DNA of 64,000 bases, taken from NCBI GenBank assembly GCA_003263775.1, contig JYJJ01000057.1:248001-312000 (forward strand), given 5' to 3'. Of this stretch, positions 25,443 through 34,384 are shown in pieces. The stretch's first letter is position 1. The number at the start of each line of letters is the position of its first letter. Below the pieces are notes generated by a model. It had not been told where the DNA came from and searched no databases. It worked only from the letters and a program-made list of their open reading frames with translations. Made by a program: the position numbers and the translations under genes. The DNA is from Vibrio maritimus (GTDB lineage: Bacteria; Pseudomonadota; Gammaproteobacteria; Enterobacterales; Vibrionaceae).

Positions 25443-27086
25443 TTAGTTGCAAATCTTGTTTGCAAGCGCGTTGAGAGCGGACATTAATGCTGATGCTGAT
25501 TGAGCGATGTCTCGCTGCTCGTCGAGCACATTGCTGAGCACTTCTGTCGAAGTCAATGGGTTTGCCAGTACAACTCGGAATACAATGGTATTTCGACCAG
25601 ACCAACGTATTGGATTCAGTTGAGTGCGAGATACGAAAGATAAACCGGTTTCACGTTGTTTTTTCTGGACAAACTTGGTGAGTTGGTTGAGAAGATCATG
25701 CAGCTCATCTCGGTCACTTTCTGAAGCCACAGCCAGTGCCTGCTTAACGTTTTCCGGTACATAGCGGTAAGTCAGCAAACAAAGTTCTGGCTTGCTGACG
25801 AGTTCAAAATCACTTTGTTTGTCGATTAGCTCGGCAAAGTAACGGGCTTTTTCGATACTTTGGTTGATCAACAGCTCATAACCGGGTCTGCTAATGATGT
25901 GCATTGCAGCATACACCAACATCGCCATCCCTGAACGTGATCCTTCTAGCGTGTGGCGACCTAAGTCTTTTGAGCCTTTACGCAAAATATACTGAGCATG
26001 GTGTTGAATGCTCTTCATTGCTTGTGGATCTTTGAACAATACCATGCCTGCACCCATAGGGATGTAGAGCTGCTTGTGCGCGTCGATAGTCACAGAGTCT
26101 GCAAGTTCAATACCGTCTAAAATATTGCGGTATTTATCAGACATGAGTGTCGCACCACCCCAAGCCGCATCAACATGGAAGTGACAAGATTCTTCAGCGC
26201 AAATTGCAGCAATTTCACGCAGTGGGTCAACATTGCCCGTTTCCGTTGTTCCGGCTACACCGATAACGGCAAATGGATGAATGTTTTGCTGTTTGAGCTC
26301 GGCAAACTTATGCTTGAGATCTTCTGGGCAGATGCGGTTGTATTCGTCCGTTTTTACAGCAACGAGACCTTGCTGTCCGATACCAAGCAAATCAGCGGCT
26401 TTTTTTAGCGAATAGTGACCACGTTCAGAGACCAAAATGGCGAGTCCTTCATAGCCATAGTGTTTCATGGCTTTGAACAGACCTTGTTTCTCTACACCTT
26501 GGAACTCTCCGTCAGCTTTCAATGCACGGTTACGGGCAACCCAAAGAGCGGTGATGTTAGCAATGGTGCCACCAGAGCAAAATGCTCCTAGTGAATGTTC
26601 TGAGCTGTGCATCCACTTATTGTAGAAAGACTCTGATTCGGAATAGATCAGCTTATGAAGCATGCCGAGGACTTGACGTTCAAGCGGAGTGAATGCTTTC
26701 GATGTTTCGATTTTCACCAAGTTCTGGTTTAGCGCGATCATGATTTTTGATAGTGGCATCAAAAAGTAGGGCAGCGCTGAGGTCATATGACCAATAAAGC
26801 TTGGAGAAGAGGTGTGTACTGAATGTGAAACCAGGGTATCTAATAGATGTTCAGTATGCGCCGACACGAACTCGGGTTGTTCTGGAATCGCGGCACTAGA
26901 GAAATCTTTTTCTATTTCATGAAGGGGTTTTTCTTCAGCAACAATATGCTCTCGCAAAAACTGGTTCAAGTTTTTGGACAAACTTTCTTCAATTTGGGTC
27001 AGCGTAGAGTCAGGTCCTTCTGGGATAGTGAATATTCGAAGGAGGCTCTCAAAGCTGACATCAGCAATTTTTTGCTCAGATACCAT
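25443..27086 (-). CDS. panP: PLP-dependent aspartate 1-decarboxylase PanP
   Basis: A 547-residue group II decarboxylase that makes beta-alanine from L-aspartate for pantothenate and CoA in vibrios, which often lack the pyruvoyl enzyme PanD. The PLP lysine is in SVTIDAHKQLYIP, the pyridine-binding Asp in FHVDAAWGG, and the stacking His upstream. The sequence start MVSEQKIADVSFESLLRIF is typical of the family. The frame is intact. It was formerly annotated as a glutamate decarboxylase. Confidence 0.9.
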   Translation of the reverse strand: MVSEQKIADVSFESLLRIFTIPEGPDSTLTQIEESLSKNLNQFLREHIVAEEKPLHEIEKDFSSAAIPEQPEFVSAHTEHLLDTLVSHSVHTSSPSFIGHMTSALPYFLMPLSKIMIALNQNLVKIETSKAFTPLERQVLGMLHKLIYSESESFYNKWMHSSEHSLGAFCSGGTIANITALWVARNRALKADGEFQGVEKQGLFKAMKHYGYEGLAILVSERGHYSLKKAADLLGIGQQGLVAVKTDEYNRICPEDLKHKFAELKQQNIHPFAVIGVAGTTETGNVDPLREIAAICAEESCHFHVDAAWGGATLMSDKYRNILDGIELADSVTIDAHKQLYIPMGAGMVLFKDPQAMKSIQHHAQYILRKGSKDLGRHTLEGSRSGMAMLVYAAMHIISRPGYELLINQSIEKARYFAELIDKQSDFELVSKPELCLLTYRYVPENVKQALAVASESDRDELHDLLNQLTKFVQKKQRETGLSFVSRTQLNPIRWSGRNTIVFRVVLANPLTSTEVLSNVLDEQRDIAQSASALMSALNALANKICN

Positions 27087-27226
27087 ATCGTTATCTACTA
27101 TTGTTCCGTTACTGCAAGCGGCACAATCTAAACCAATTGGGCTAGAATGTCTCGAAAAAAAGTCCCATGACGCCGATTTTTTGCCGTGCCACAGTGCATT
27201 GTTACACCATTTGGTTACTTACAATG

Positions 27227-27251
27227 CAAAAAGCTGGCGTAACAGCCAGCT
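27227..27251 (-). terminator. Terminator downstream of the 171-residue secreted protein gene
   Basis: The stem AGCTGGC / GCCAGCT (27232-27238 and 27245-27251) is followed by T5 on the minus strand. Confidence 0.75.
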
Positions 27252-27318
27252 CGTTGCGAAAAGTTATACGTTGTCTTGGCTATCGGTGAATCAATAGCGT
27301 TGACCTATGGATAGCTTA

Positions 27319-27834
27319 TTACTTGCAATCCATCGTTTCCACTTTTTGAATGGATTGGTTATAGCGATTGAGCGCAGTTTCGATTTTCTTAGGGTGGCTA
27401 AGTAAATCGGCAAACGCGCTGCGCAGTTCATAATTTTTTGGGTGAGGTGCGGCTTGACGGTCGGCGAAGCTTTTCGCTGCCATCTCACCTAACTTGTCAT
27501 TCCGTTGTGATAGCGTTTTAACGTCTTGCTGTTCAAGCTGAAGCCAGGTCTCTACAGATTGTTCGGTGGCAACTTTTGCGGGTTCATTGCTCAAGTAGTA
27601 GTGAACAGCTTCACGATTAAGTTCAAAGTGATGCTTGCGGCCTTCTAAAAACCACTGGCTTACTTCTTCGAGCTCAGGGTATTCGCTAGTGGTCATTTGT
27701 GCCAAGTCCTGGTACCACTGAATGGAAGCGTCGATATAAGCATCATACTTATCGGTGTAGCACTGTGTCGCGTCAGCAGACATAGCGCCAAATGAAGTAC
27801 CAATCAGTGCGGCAGCAGTGAGCCATTTTTTCAT
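27319..27834 (-). CDS. Secreted conserved Vibrio protein of unknown function
   Basis: A 171-residue protein with a signal peptide (MKKWLTAAALIGTSFGAMSA). Two cysteines remain in the mature part, one near the start (ATQCYTDKYD) and one as the penultimate residue (TMDCK), which could pair. The rest is helical and polar. The start at 27834 is chosen because it begins the signal peptide; a longer open frame upstream is spurious. I do not recognise a domain. Confidence 0.75.
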   Translation of the reverse strand: MKKWLTAAALIGTSFGAMSADATQCYTDKYDAYIDASIQWYQDLAQMTTSEYPELEEVSQWFLEGRKHHFELNREAVHYYLSNEPAKVATEQSVETWLQLEQQDVKTLSQRNDKLGEMAAKSFADRQAAPHPKNYELRSAFADLLSHPKKIETALNRYNQSIQKVETMDCK

Positions 27835-27962
27835 TATTCTAATCCTTTGGTGGGCTAACGAACGTGGGTTCTTATAATTATACCCAAGCAACGTAAAAGT
27901 AGCGGCTGCCTGGGAGGTGTTTGCAAGCAAGAATACAGGAATAGGTGGGGCTTTCCTGAGAT

Positions 27963-28868
27963 CTACCCTGCAAGAGAAACAAAAAACAGCATTAAAACGG
28001 GCACCAATAAGCTCAAAATGAAGCCACTGACGATAGCAACAGGCACACATCTTACGCCGCCGCTGCTCTGAATGATTGGTAAGGTAAAGTCCATTGCGGT
28101 TGCGCCTGCATAGCCAATGGCAGTGCATGGGCGTTTGCCTATCAACATGGGTATCATGACCAATGCGACAAGTTCGCGCAGTAGCTCAATCATAAATGAA
28201 GCACCACCGTAAACTGGGCCGAATGCATCACCAATCAATATGCCCGCGAGCGAGTACCACCCAAAACCAGATGCGATAGCTAGGCCTTTATATGGGGAAA
28301 TATCAAGAATAAGTGCGCCAATAACGCCGCCTATCATCGAGCTTGCTACGATGACCGCTGCAATGGTCATTCCTTGCTTGTTGACCAAGATTTGTTTGAG
28401 CGTCAATCCGCTATTGCGAAGTTGAATGCCAATAAAGAATAGAAGAATGATCAATATCCATTCACTGGCGGTTTCAACCCAACCAAGCCCAATAGGGAGC
28501 ATTAGACCGAGAATTAAGCCGGAACCAACGACAGCTATTAGCTTGAGTGATTCCATTGCCATCGAAGAGAGAGGCAGTTGGTTTTTTAGCTGCTCCGTTT
28601 GCAAGGGCATCAGCCTATCAATCAAAGGTAGGCAAAGGAGGTTACAGCCACCAATCACAATAAAGAACGTGGCAGTCACTGAAATAATGGTTTTAAAGTG
28701 ACTACCAAAGTTATCGAGGGCAGCGAGACTAAGACCCATCAAGAATAAGATGACATAAATCAGCCATGAAGTGGCTCGGTTGATGATCTCGAGTTTTTTG
28801 GTGTTAGAAATAGGAAACAGGTAGCCAATACATAGCGGCGTAAAAATAAATAACATCCCTGAAAACAT
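27963..28868 (-). CDS. lysO: LysO-family lysine exporter
   Basis: A 301-residue inner-membrane protein matching E. coli LysO/YbjE (299), which exports L-lysine and the toxic analogue thialysine. About eight to nine hydrophobic segments are visible. Conserved features include the SGFGWYSLAGIL segment with charged residues in the helices. It starts MFSGMLFIFTPLCIGYLFP. It lies between a secreted protein gene and an HDOD gene on the same strand. Confidence 0.87.
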   Translation of the reverse strand: MFSGMLFIFTPLCIGYLFPISNTKKLEIINRATSWLIYVILFLMGLSLAALDNFGSHFKTIISVTATFFIVIGGCNLLCLPLIDRLMPLQTEQLKNQLPLSSMAMESLKLIAVVGSGLILGLMLPIGLGWVETASEWILIILLFFIGIQLRNSGLTLKQILVNKQGMTIAAVIVASSMIGGVIGALILDISPYKGLAIASGFGWYSLAGILIGDAFGPVYGGASFMIELLRELVALVMIPMLIGKRPCTAIGYAGATAMDFTLPIIQSSGGVRCVPVAIVSGFILSLLVPVLMLFFVSLAG

Positions 28869-28892
28869 CGCGTTGAGCCTCTTTTGTTATCC

Positions 28893-28959
28893 CTAATGGT
28901 CGCCGCTACTGGCTAATGGTTGAAATACCTAATGGTTGAACTAACTAATGCTTAAGCTA
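28893..28959. repeat. 16-bp tandem repeat downstream of the HDOD gene
   Basis: CTAATG begins at 28893, 28913, 28929 and 28945; two units share CTAATGGTTGAA exactly. Spacings are 20, 16 and 16. On the minus strand each unit starts with TAG, and the TAG at 28957-28959 is the HDOD gene stop. Confidence 0.85.
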
Positions 28960-29880
28960 CATGCCGGTCGAGTGGATGACTTCAGCGATCTGGTTCTGAA
29001 AATCTTGTTCGCTCAATGAACTTAATTGATACATCACTTCAGCGCCATCAACATTGATTTCTACTTCGTGCTCTTCTAGCGCGTCGTGGTCTTGTCGGCG
29101 GAAAAGCAATATATGGTTGGCAATGCGAGCAATGTCGAGATAAGACACTTCTGGGCGCTCCAATTGCTTAACTCGGTTGGAAGCGACTTCGATAAAGTCA
29201 CAGTCAAATCCCCAAGTATCAAGAACCTGTTCACTCGTTAGTGGGCAGCGTGATTGGAAAATTTGCATAGCCAGATCAGGGTCTAAGTAGTTGCCCTTTT
29301 CTAAGTAGAGATGGTACTCATTGACTAGGCAAAATAGGCCGATATCCGCAAGGAAACCAACTAATAAGGCTTTGTCTTGCTCTAGGTGCGCGTACTGATC
29401 TTTGGAAATTTCGTGAAATTTTCGTGTAATCAATACCATCACAGCAGCCAGCTCGCGCGACACTTTTGCACTATTGACCAATACTTCATGGCATTCATCA
29501 GTTAAGTGAACTGAGTGCTTGAGTAGTTCGATGGATTGAGCGGTAACAATATCGCGAACGCGGTAGATGCCAAGCCTAGAGACAGCCGTATTGAGGTCGT
29601 TGCAAGTAATGTTGCGGCGATTAAATATGACCGAATTAGCCACTTTAAGGACGGTTGCTGCAAGTCCAGGATCTTCTAGCAGGCATTCTGCTATATCAGC
29701 AACACCTGTGGATTCATCGTTACAAAGAGCTTGTATCTTTAGTACGACTTCAGAGATGGGTGGGAGAGTGATCTTCCCGGTATTGATAGATTGCTCGACT
29801 AAGTCTGCAAATTCCGTTTCGAGGCTTTCGATGAACAGCTGTTGGTTCTCTGGTAGCCAATAAAAAGATAAGTGGTTCAT
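28957..29880 (-). CDS. HDOD-domain signalling protein
   Basis: A 307-residue protein with an HDOD domain in residues 40-240 (ITLPPISEVVLKIQALCNDE and ATVLKVANSVIFN are the recognisable helices). HDOD domains are HD-like but usually lack catalytic metal ligands and act in signalling or stress responses. There is no attached GGDEF, EAL or receiver domain. It is divergent from tfoX across a 370-base region. Its target is unknown. Confidence 0.85.
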   Translation of the reverse strand: MNHLSFYWLPENQQLFIESLETEFADLVEQSINTGKITLPPISEVVLKIQALCNDESTGVADIAECLLEDPGLAATVLKVANSVIFNRRNITCNDLNTAVSRLGIYRVRDIVTAQSIELLKHSVHLTDECHEVLVNSAKVSRELAAVMVLITRKFHEISKDQYAHLEQDKALLVGFLADIGLFCLVNEYHLYLEKGNYLDPDLAMQIFQSRCPLTSEQVLDTWGFDCDFIEVASNRVKQLERPEVSYLDIARIANHILLFRRQDHDALEEHEVEINVDGAEVMYQLSSLSEQDFQNQIAEVIHSTGM

Positions 29881-29995
29881 AAATATTCGAGAGGTTAAGC
29901 GATGGGGTCAGTGTACCTGCGCCAGTCTGCAATTGACAATAAGATTAGTGATTTAAATTGGTGCAGTTGAATCGTTTGCTGTTTAGAACATCATT

Positions 29996-30019
29996 CAATT
30001 GCATACTCAAATGCAATTG
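29996..30019. promoter_or_regulatory. Perfect 9-bp inverted repeat upstream of tfoX
   Basis: CAATTGCAT and ATGCAATTG are separated by six bases. It is operator-sized and symmetrical, lying about 230 bases before the tfoX start. The binding protein is unknown. Confidence 0.5.
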
Positions 30020-30038
30020 GTTGTGTATAGTGCTACTT

Positions 30039-30054
30039 TGTGAAGTGACTCGCA
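30039..30054. promoter_or_regulatory. CRP-like site upstream of tfoX
   Basis: TGTGA-N6-TCGCA matches the CRP consensus TGTGA-N6-TCACA at nine of ten positions. Catabolite control of competence genes is known in Vibrio; its action at this promoter is inferred. Confidence 0.5.
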
Positions 30055-30228
30055 AATGTTTTTTGGATAACTCGCACAACTGTGACATTGAGCCAGACTT
30101 AATTTGCAATGTGAACTATTATAAAAACATATAAAAAAGCACGGCATTTTATACCACTATAGATTGACCGGGCTGATAACAAATTTGATTTTTTTAGCTG
30201 CTATTTCTGGTGATCGATTAATCGGGGT

Positions 30229-30266
30229 AAAGATTAAGGATCAAAGGAAATGATAGAGCAATCTTT
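30229..30266 (+). promoter_or_regulatory. Hairpin covering the tfoX ribosome binding site and start codon
   Basis: The outer arms AAAGATT (30229-30235) and AATCTTT (30260-30266) enclose an inner stem ATCA / TGAT (30240-30243 and 30251-30254). The loop holds AAGGAAA, and the ATG at 30250 is partly paired. In V. cholerae the sRNA TfoR relieves such a block of tfoX translation. Confidence 0.6.
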
Positions 30267-30843
30267 TTACGACTACACGACTCAATTTGGCGAATCGCAA
30301 AAACGTTCGATGTTTGGTGGCACTGGGCTCTTCAAGGACGGCGCCATGTATGCATTGATTAGTAACAATAAAGTGTTCATCCGTGGAGGAAAGGGGCTAG
30401 ATTCCAAACTTCATGATCTACAATGCGAGAAATTTCGTCATGTGAAAAAACAATCAACAGCAACGGTGAACTACTACGACATAACTCACTTATTCGAACA
30501 GCAAGCCTCTGAGCTCTCCGACTTAGTTCGAAGCTCAATCGACAACTCAGTTGATCAACATTGCAGTAAGAATGCGGTCGAAAATCGCCGCCTGCGAGAT
30601 TTGCCAAACATGCAACTTACGTTAGAGCGCATGGTTAAGAAGTCGGGTATTCAAGATGTTCAAACGTTTTTGGAGCTAGGAGCACCAAGAGTGTTTAATC
30701 GAGTGAAGCGCACTTATGGCAACGATGTCGATGTGAAGTTACTGTGGAAATTTGCAGGCGCAGTAGATGGAGTACATTGGAAGTTAATCCAAGATCCAAT
30801 GAAGCAACGTTTATTGGAGCATTGTTCAAAAATAGACCAGTGA
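30250..30843 (+). CDS. tfoX: Competence regulator TfoX (Sxy family)
   Basis: A 197-residue protein with the two Sxy/TfoX domains. The N-terminal domain is marked by QKRSMFGGTGLFKDGAMYAL and the C-terminal one by RLRDLPNMQLTLERMVKKSG. In vibrios TfoX is induced on chitin and activates DNA uptake genes together with CRP. The neighbourhood (panP, lysO, HDOD, outer-membrane protein, two-component pair, serC) matches the V. cholerae tfoX locus as I recall it, rather than that of tfoY. Confidence 0.88.
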   Translation: MIEQSFYDYTTQFGESQKRSMFGGTGLFKDGAMYALISNNKVFIRGGKGLDSKLHDLQCEKFRHVKKQSTATVNYYDITHLFEQQASELSDLVRSSIDNSVDQHCSKNAVENRRLRDLPNMQLTLERMVKKSGIQDVQTFLELGAPRVFNRVKRTYGNDVDVKLLWKFAGAVDGVHWKLIQDPMKQRLLEHCSKIDQ

Positions 30844-30889
30844 TTGGTGTGGCCTAATGATTGACATAGAAAGTGATTGATACAAAAAG
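30841..30889 (+). repeat. 16/17-bp tandem repeat starting at the tfoX stop codon
   Basis: TGATTG heads three units at 30841, 30858 and 30874. The first TGA is the tfoX stop. Units two and three, TGATTGACATAGAAAG and TGATTGATACAAAAAG, match at 13 of 16 positions. Confidence 0.88.
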
Positions 30890-30922
30890 AGGCAGTGTTT
30901 ATTAAACACGGCCTCTTTTTTG
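30884..30922. terminator. Bidirectional terminator between tfoX and the outer-membrane protein gene
   Basis: The outer stem AAAAAGAGGC / GCCTCTTTTT has an inner GTGTTTA / TAAACAC stem and T runs on both strands. Confidence 0.9.
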
Positions 30923-30943
30923 ATCGGCAAGCTAGTGCGAATA

Positions 30944-31489
30944 TTAGAACGCGAAGCGTGCTGTAAACATTAGCTGGTCACCGTAAATGTGGTTAATGCG
31001 ACCTTCAAGACCTAGAGAGAATAGCTCAGTAGAGTGGAAACGGCCGTATACAGAACCCATCCAACGATCTTTGTCACCAACGTTTAAGTAACCAGCTTTA
31101 CCGCCGATTTCCAGTTGTGGACCAAGCCATTGACGTACACCCAAGTTAACTTCCATACCAGTGTCAGTTTTGTGATGATCGCCACTGTCGTGGATGTGCG
31201 CGAGCATTTCACCAGTGAAGTCTGCCCAGTTGTTAACTGGAGCATGGAAGCCAACACCACCAGAGAAGTCGTAGTCGCCTTCAAATTTTGAGTCGATGCT
31301 ACCAACGATATGAGCATTCGGGTGAATCGACTTACTGATAGCCGCACCGAACGTCATTGGACTAGCACCAATTCGAGCTTCTGCGTAATCGTAGTTGAAG
31401 TTACTCATCGTAGCTCGTGGCTCTTCTTGGTTTGCAAATGCTTGCTGCGAAGCGATAACCATCAGAGCAGCTAATAGAGTTTTGCGCAT
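30944..31489 (-). CDS. Small outer-membrane beta-barrel protein
   Basis: A 181-residue protein with a signal peptide cleaved after AFA (residue 19). The mature chain alternates hydrophobic and polar residues in about eight strands and ends in a terminal aromatic, MFTARFAF, the usual C-terminal signature for barrel assembly. It resembles small AcfA/OmpW-sized barrels in vibrios, but I cannot assign a family. It is monocistronic, with a terminator shared with tfoX. Confidence 0.75.
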   Translation of the reverse strand: MRKTLLAALMVIASQQAFANQEEPRATMSNFNYDYAEARIGASPMTFGAAISKSIHPNAHIVGSIDSKFEGDYDFSGGVGFHAPVNNWADFTGEMLAHIHDSGDHHKTDTGMEVNLGVRQWLGPQLEIGGKAGYLNVGDKDRWMGSVYGRFHSTELFSLGLEGRINHIYGDQLMFTARFAF

Positions 31490-31778
31490 AGTGTCTCTAA
31501 ACCTTTTTGTTTGAACTTAATTCCATGACCATAAGAGTGCACGTCGCAAGATGCTTATGGCAACTTAAAGTATCCCGCTATGATAAATCAATTTCCCCTC
31601 AGGGCTCCAACAAAAAGTGCGTTTAACGGGGGCAAAACCTCAAAATTTGACAATGTCATACATATTTCAACCAATAATGGGTCTTTCTGTAAGGAATTGG
31701 TAATAAAAATGGGAGCTACTCAATGCATAACTCCCTAAGTTGCGGTGATTTATTTGACTAATATGACAATAACATCCT

Positions 31779-32276
31779 TTACTCGCCGAAGTTGATGCGA
31801 TTGTCTGAGATCGCATTGAATATCCGTTCTGTGTCTAGTACTCGTGCCCAAGGCATTAAGTCTTTGGTGTTAGCAATCATATAGTCAGTGAGCTGCTGCT
31901 TTACTATTGCTCGTAGTTCATCGCCTTTCCAGGGTTTACTGATATAAAAGTCCAGACAGGCATGATTGACCGCTTCAATCGTATCTTCATGTCCCGCTTG
32001 TCCGGTAAGTAACACTTTTTTGCAGGCCTTAGCGTGTTCATCTTCGCTCAGTTCGATAAGGAAACTGACGCCAGTTTGCTCTGGCATGATATGGTCACAG
32101 AGAATTAACGCCAATCTAGCACCATCACCAGTATGTTCGGCGATTACCTCTCTCGCTTCGTTGACTGATTCAGCGCCTTCAACGATAAAGTGCTCTTCAA
32201 AATCATCCAAATCCTGCAACACACTATCGAGTACTTCGCGCTCATCATCGACACATAAAATTAAATATTCAGTCAT
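31779..32276 (-). CDS. Single-domain response regulator with C-terminal extension
   Basis: A 165-residue protein with a receiver domain (residues 4-125). The phospho-acceptor Asp is in LILCDHIMPEQTG (about residue 61), the acidic pair in CVDDERE, the Thr in VLLTGQAG and the Lys in YISKPWKGDEL. About 35 residues follow with no DNA-binding domain. It overlaps the upstream kinase gene by 8 bases and is its likely partner. It may act by protein-protein contact or as a phosphate sink. Confidence 0.87.
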   Translation of the reverse strand: MTEYLILCVDDEREVLDSVLQDLDDFEEHFIVEGAESVNEAREVIAEHTGDGARLALILCDHIMPEQTGVSFLIELSEDEHAKACKKVLLTGQAGHEDTIEAVNHACLDFYISKPWKGDELRAIVKQQLTDYMIANTKDLMPWARVLDTERIFNAISDNRINFGE

Positions 32277-34238
32277 AGTGGTGCTCCTTGGTTAGTTTCT
32301 GTTGCGTGATGGGTATGTACACGGCCATATTGGTGTAATTGCCAACTTCTGATGTTGCTTCAATCCATCCTTGATGTTGAGCCAATATTTGCTGACAAAT
32401 CGATAGCCCAATCCCTAAACCGAAGTTACCTTCGCGCTTGGTGGTGTAGTTAAGTTCAAAAATACGCTCGAGCTGTGCCTGAGGGATACCGCAGCCGTTG
32501 TCAATAAACTCAAAGCAGTTGTAAACAACATCATCCCTAGAAACTTGACTGCTGCGTATCGTGAGTTCGCCTTTCTCAGGTAGAGCGTCGAGCGCATTGG
32601 AGATGAGGTTGGTCCAGACTTGCTGCAAAGTGATGGGTTTACAAAATATCTCTGGTAGTGAACCGTACTCTTTAATCAAGGTGTGGCGTTTGAGGCGGTT
32701 TTCAAAGATAACTAGCGTGTCTTCAATGCCTTCATGCAAGTCGACTCGCTCGTAAGATTCATTATCTTGTCTCGAATACCCTTTGAGGCTTTTAACCATA
32801 TCAGCGATGCGCTGAGCGCAAACTTGAATGGATCGCAGCGTAGTACCGGTAGCTTGAAAACGTTCTAGCTTACCTAGAGTTTCAGCAAGTTTGGCGGGAT
32901 CTGTCGTGGCTTGTTTTAGCAGATCAGTATTGTCGTGAAGGTCGAGGTTCACTAGACGCTTCGCTATGCGTCTATCGCCTATTCGCTCGTTTAACTCTTT
33001 TGAGCGCTGTCTGAGCTCAGAGGTCGAAAGCGGTGAAGAGTGTCTGGACTGCTTGAGTACATCGAGGCCAATAGCAAACGTGTTGTCTTCGTGTTGGGTG
33101 TTGAGTATCTCATCGACTTTTATCGATAAGGTTTCCGCACCACGTAAAATAGCAGACACCGGGTTGTTGAGCTCGTGTGCAACGCCTGCGACGAGTTGGC
33201 CCAACATGGCCATTTTCTCTTGCTCGATGAGTTGCTGGTGTGCCGACTCTAGTGACTCTAACGTCTTTTGTAGCTCAAGTTTGGTATTGATACTTCTTTG
33301 TAAACGACGGTTGAAGTGTCGTAGCAACAAGTTGGTAAATAGAGGTAATAGGTCGGTATTGGAATGCATTACCTGAGTAAATACGGTTCGGTCGAGCTTC
33401 ACTACTTTGGTTGTGGTTAACGTCATCGCTGTAGAGAAAGAGTGTTCACCTGTAACAAATGACATACCGCCAACGATGCCACCTCTGCTGTGTCTTACCA
33501 CTTCTCGTTGCTGGCCGATATCGTCTTTCTTATAAAGAGCAACGTGTCCTTCGACAATAAACCACAAGAATTGGTTTGATTGTCCCTCAGCGGTAAGAAG
33601 GTGCTCTGCAGAGTATTCTCTAACCGCGCGCGTCTCGTCCTTTTCGGCAAAAAACGACAGTAGTGCTTCGATGACTTGTACAGCGAGCTCATTGTCAGAG
33701 AGCTCATGGAAGTCATGAATAAAGCTAGCACGATAAGAGTGCATCTTGTTTTCGATATGTGCGCGCAAGACTTTCTGCTGATCAAGGACTTTGCCAAAAT
33801 CAAGAAGTTGGTCTTTCTCATGATGAACCACATATTGCGTAAGCTCTTTAACCACCGTCTTGTGCAAACTCGTTTGCTCAATTGGGTAGGTTAGGCAATG
33901 ATCTAGCCGGCCTTCGTTCACTGCGTTTAAGATAGCCTGGATATCGATAGAGTCGGTTTTGCTGATGAGTATTTTTCGAGCTGACTGAGCGTGAGCGGAT
34001 TGCTCAAGTTGAACCAAGAATTCACCTCCATCAAAAAGGCGACTATGACGGGCGATAACCATAGCAAGATGTTGTCCTTGGCGACCGATTTGTTGCACGA
34101 GATCGTGCCCCTCGGAAATGGAGGTCGCAGGTGGATGTCGAAATGCGATTGGTACAAAGAGAGCTCGGTATCGAGCTTGTCGAGATTAGCGAAATCGCTA
34201 TCTAAACACAGTACCGCGTATCGATTGTTTTGCGTCAT
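32269..34238 (-). CDS. Histidine kinase with N-terminal receiver-like and cNMP-binding domains, apparent frameshift
   Basis: A cytoplasmic kinase of about 656 residues. It has a degenerate receiver-like region (MTQNNRYAVLCLDSDFANL), a CRP-type cyclic-nucleotide-binding domain (about 190-320, LWFIVEGHVALYKKDD), a short coiled coil, then the His box MLGQLVAGVAHELNNPVSA and an ATPase domain (NALDALPEKG, DNGCGIP, GLGIGLSI). One base is missing near 34128-34135; as sequenced the first 36 residues are out of frame. There are no membrane segments, so the signal is internal. Confidence 0.87.
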
Positions 34239-34384
34239 TGCTCAGTTTATCTCATCAGTCATGATTGATTTTAATATATCAATAAAAAGCAGAGGGTTAT
34301 GAGAAGTAGGTATGAGATTGGAGATCCAAGCGAGTTGAGTTAGACTGAATGAAATACACTTCACAAACTGTTTAAGTTATCTCT

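Larger units (their letters stand above)
29881..30249. other. Divergent intergenic region HDOD / tfoX
   Basis: This 369-base AT-rich region contains a perfect 9-bp inverted repeat, a CRP-like box and the tfoX leader hairpin, listed separately. I see no cyclic-di-GMP riboswitch, which supports tfoX rather than its paralogue tfoY. Confidence 0.6.

Noticed and set aside
29881..30249. Cyclic-di-GMP riboswitch upstream of the TfoX-family gene
   Set aside because: The conserved GEMM sequence elements are absent, and the neighbouring genes match the tfoX locus, not tfoY.
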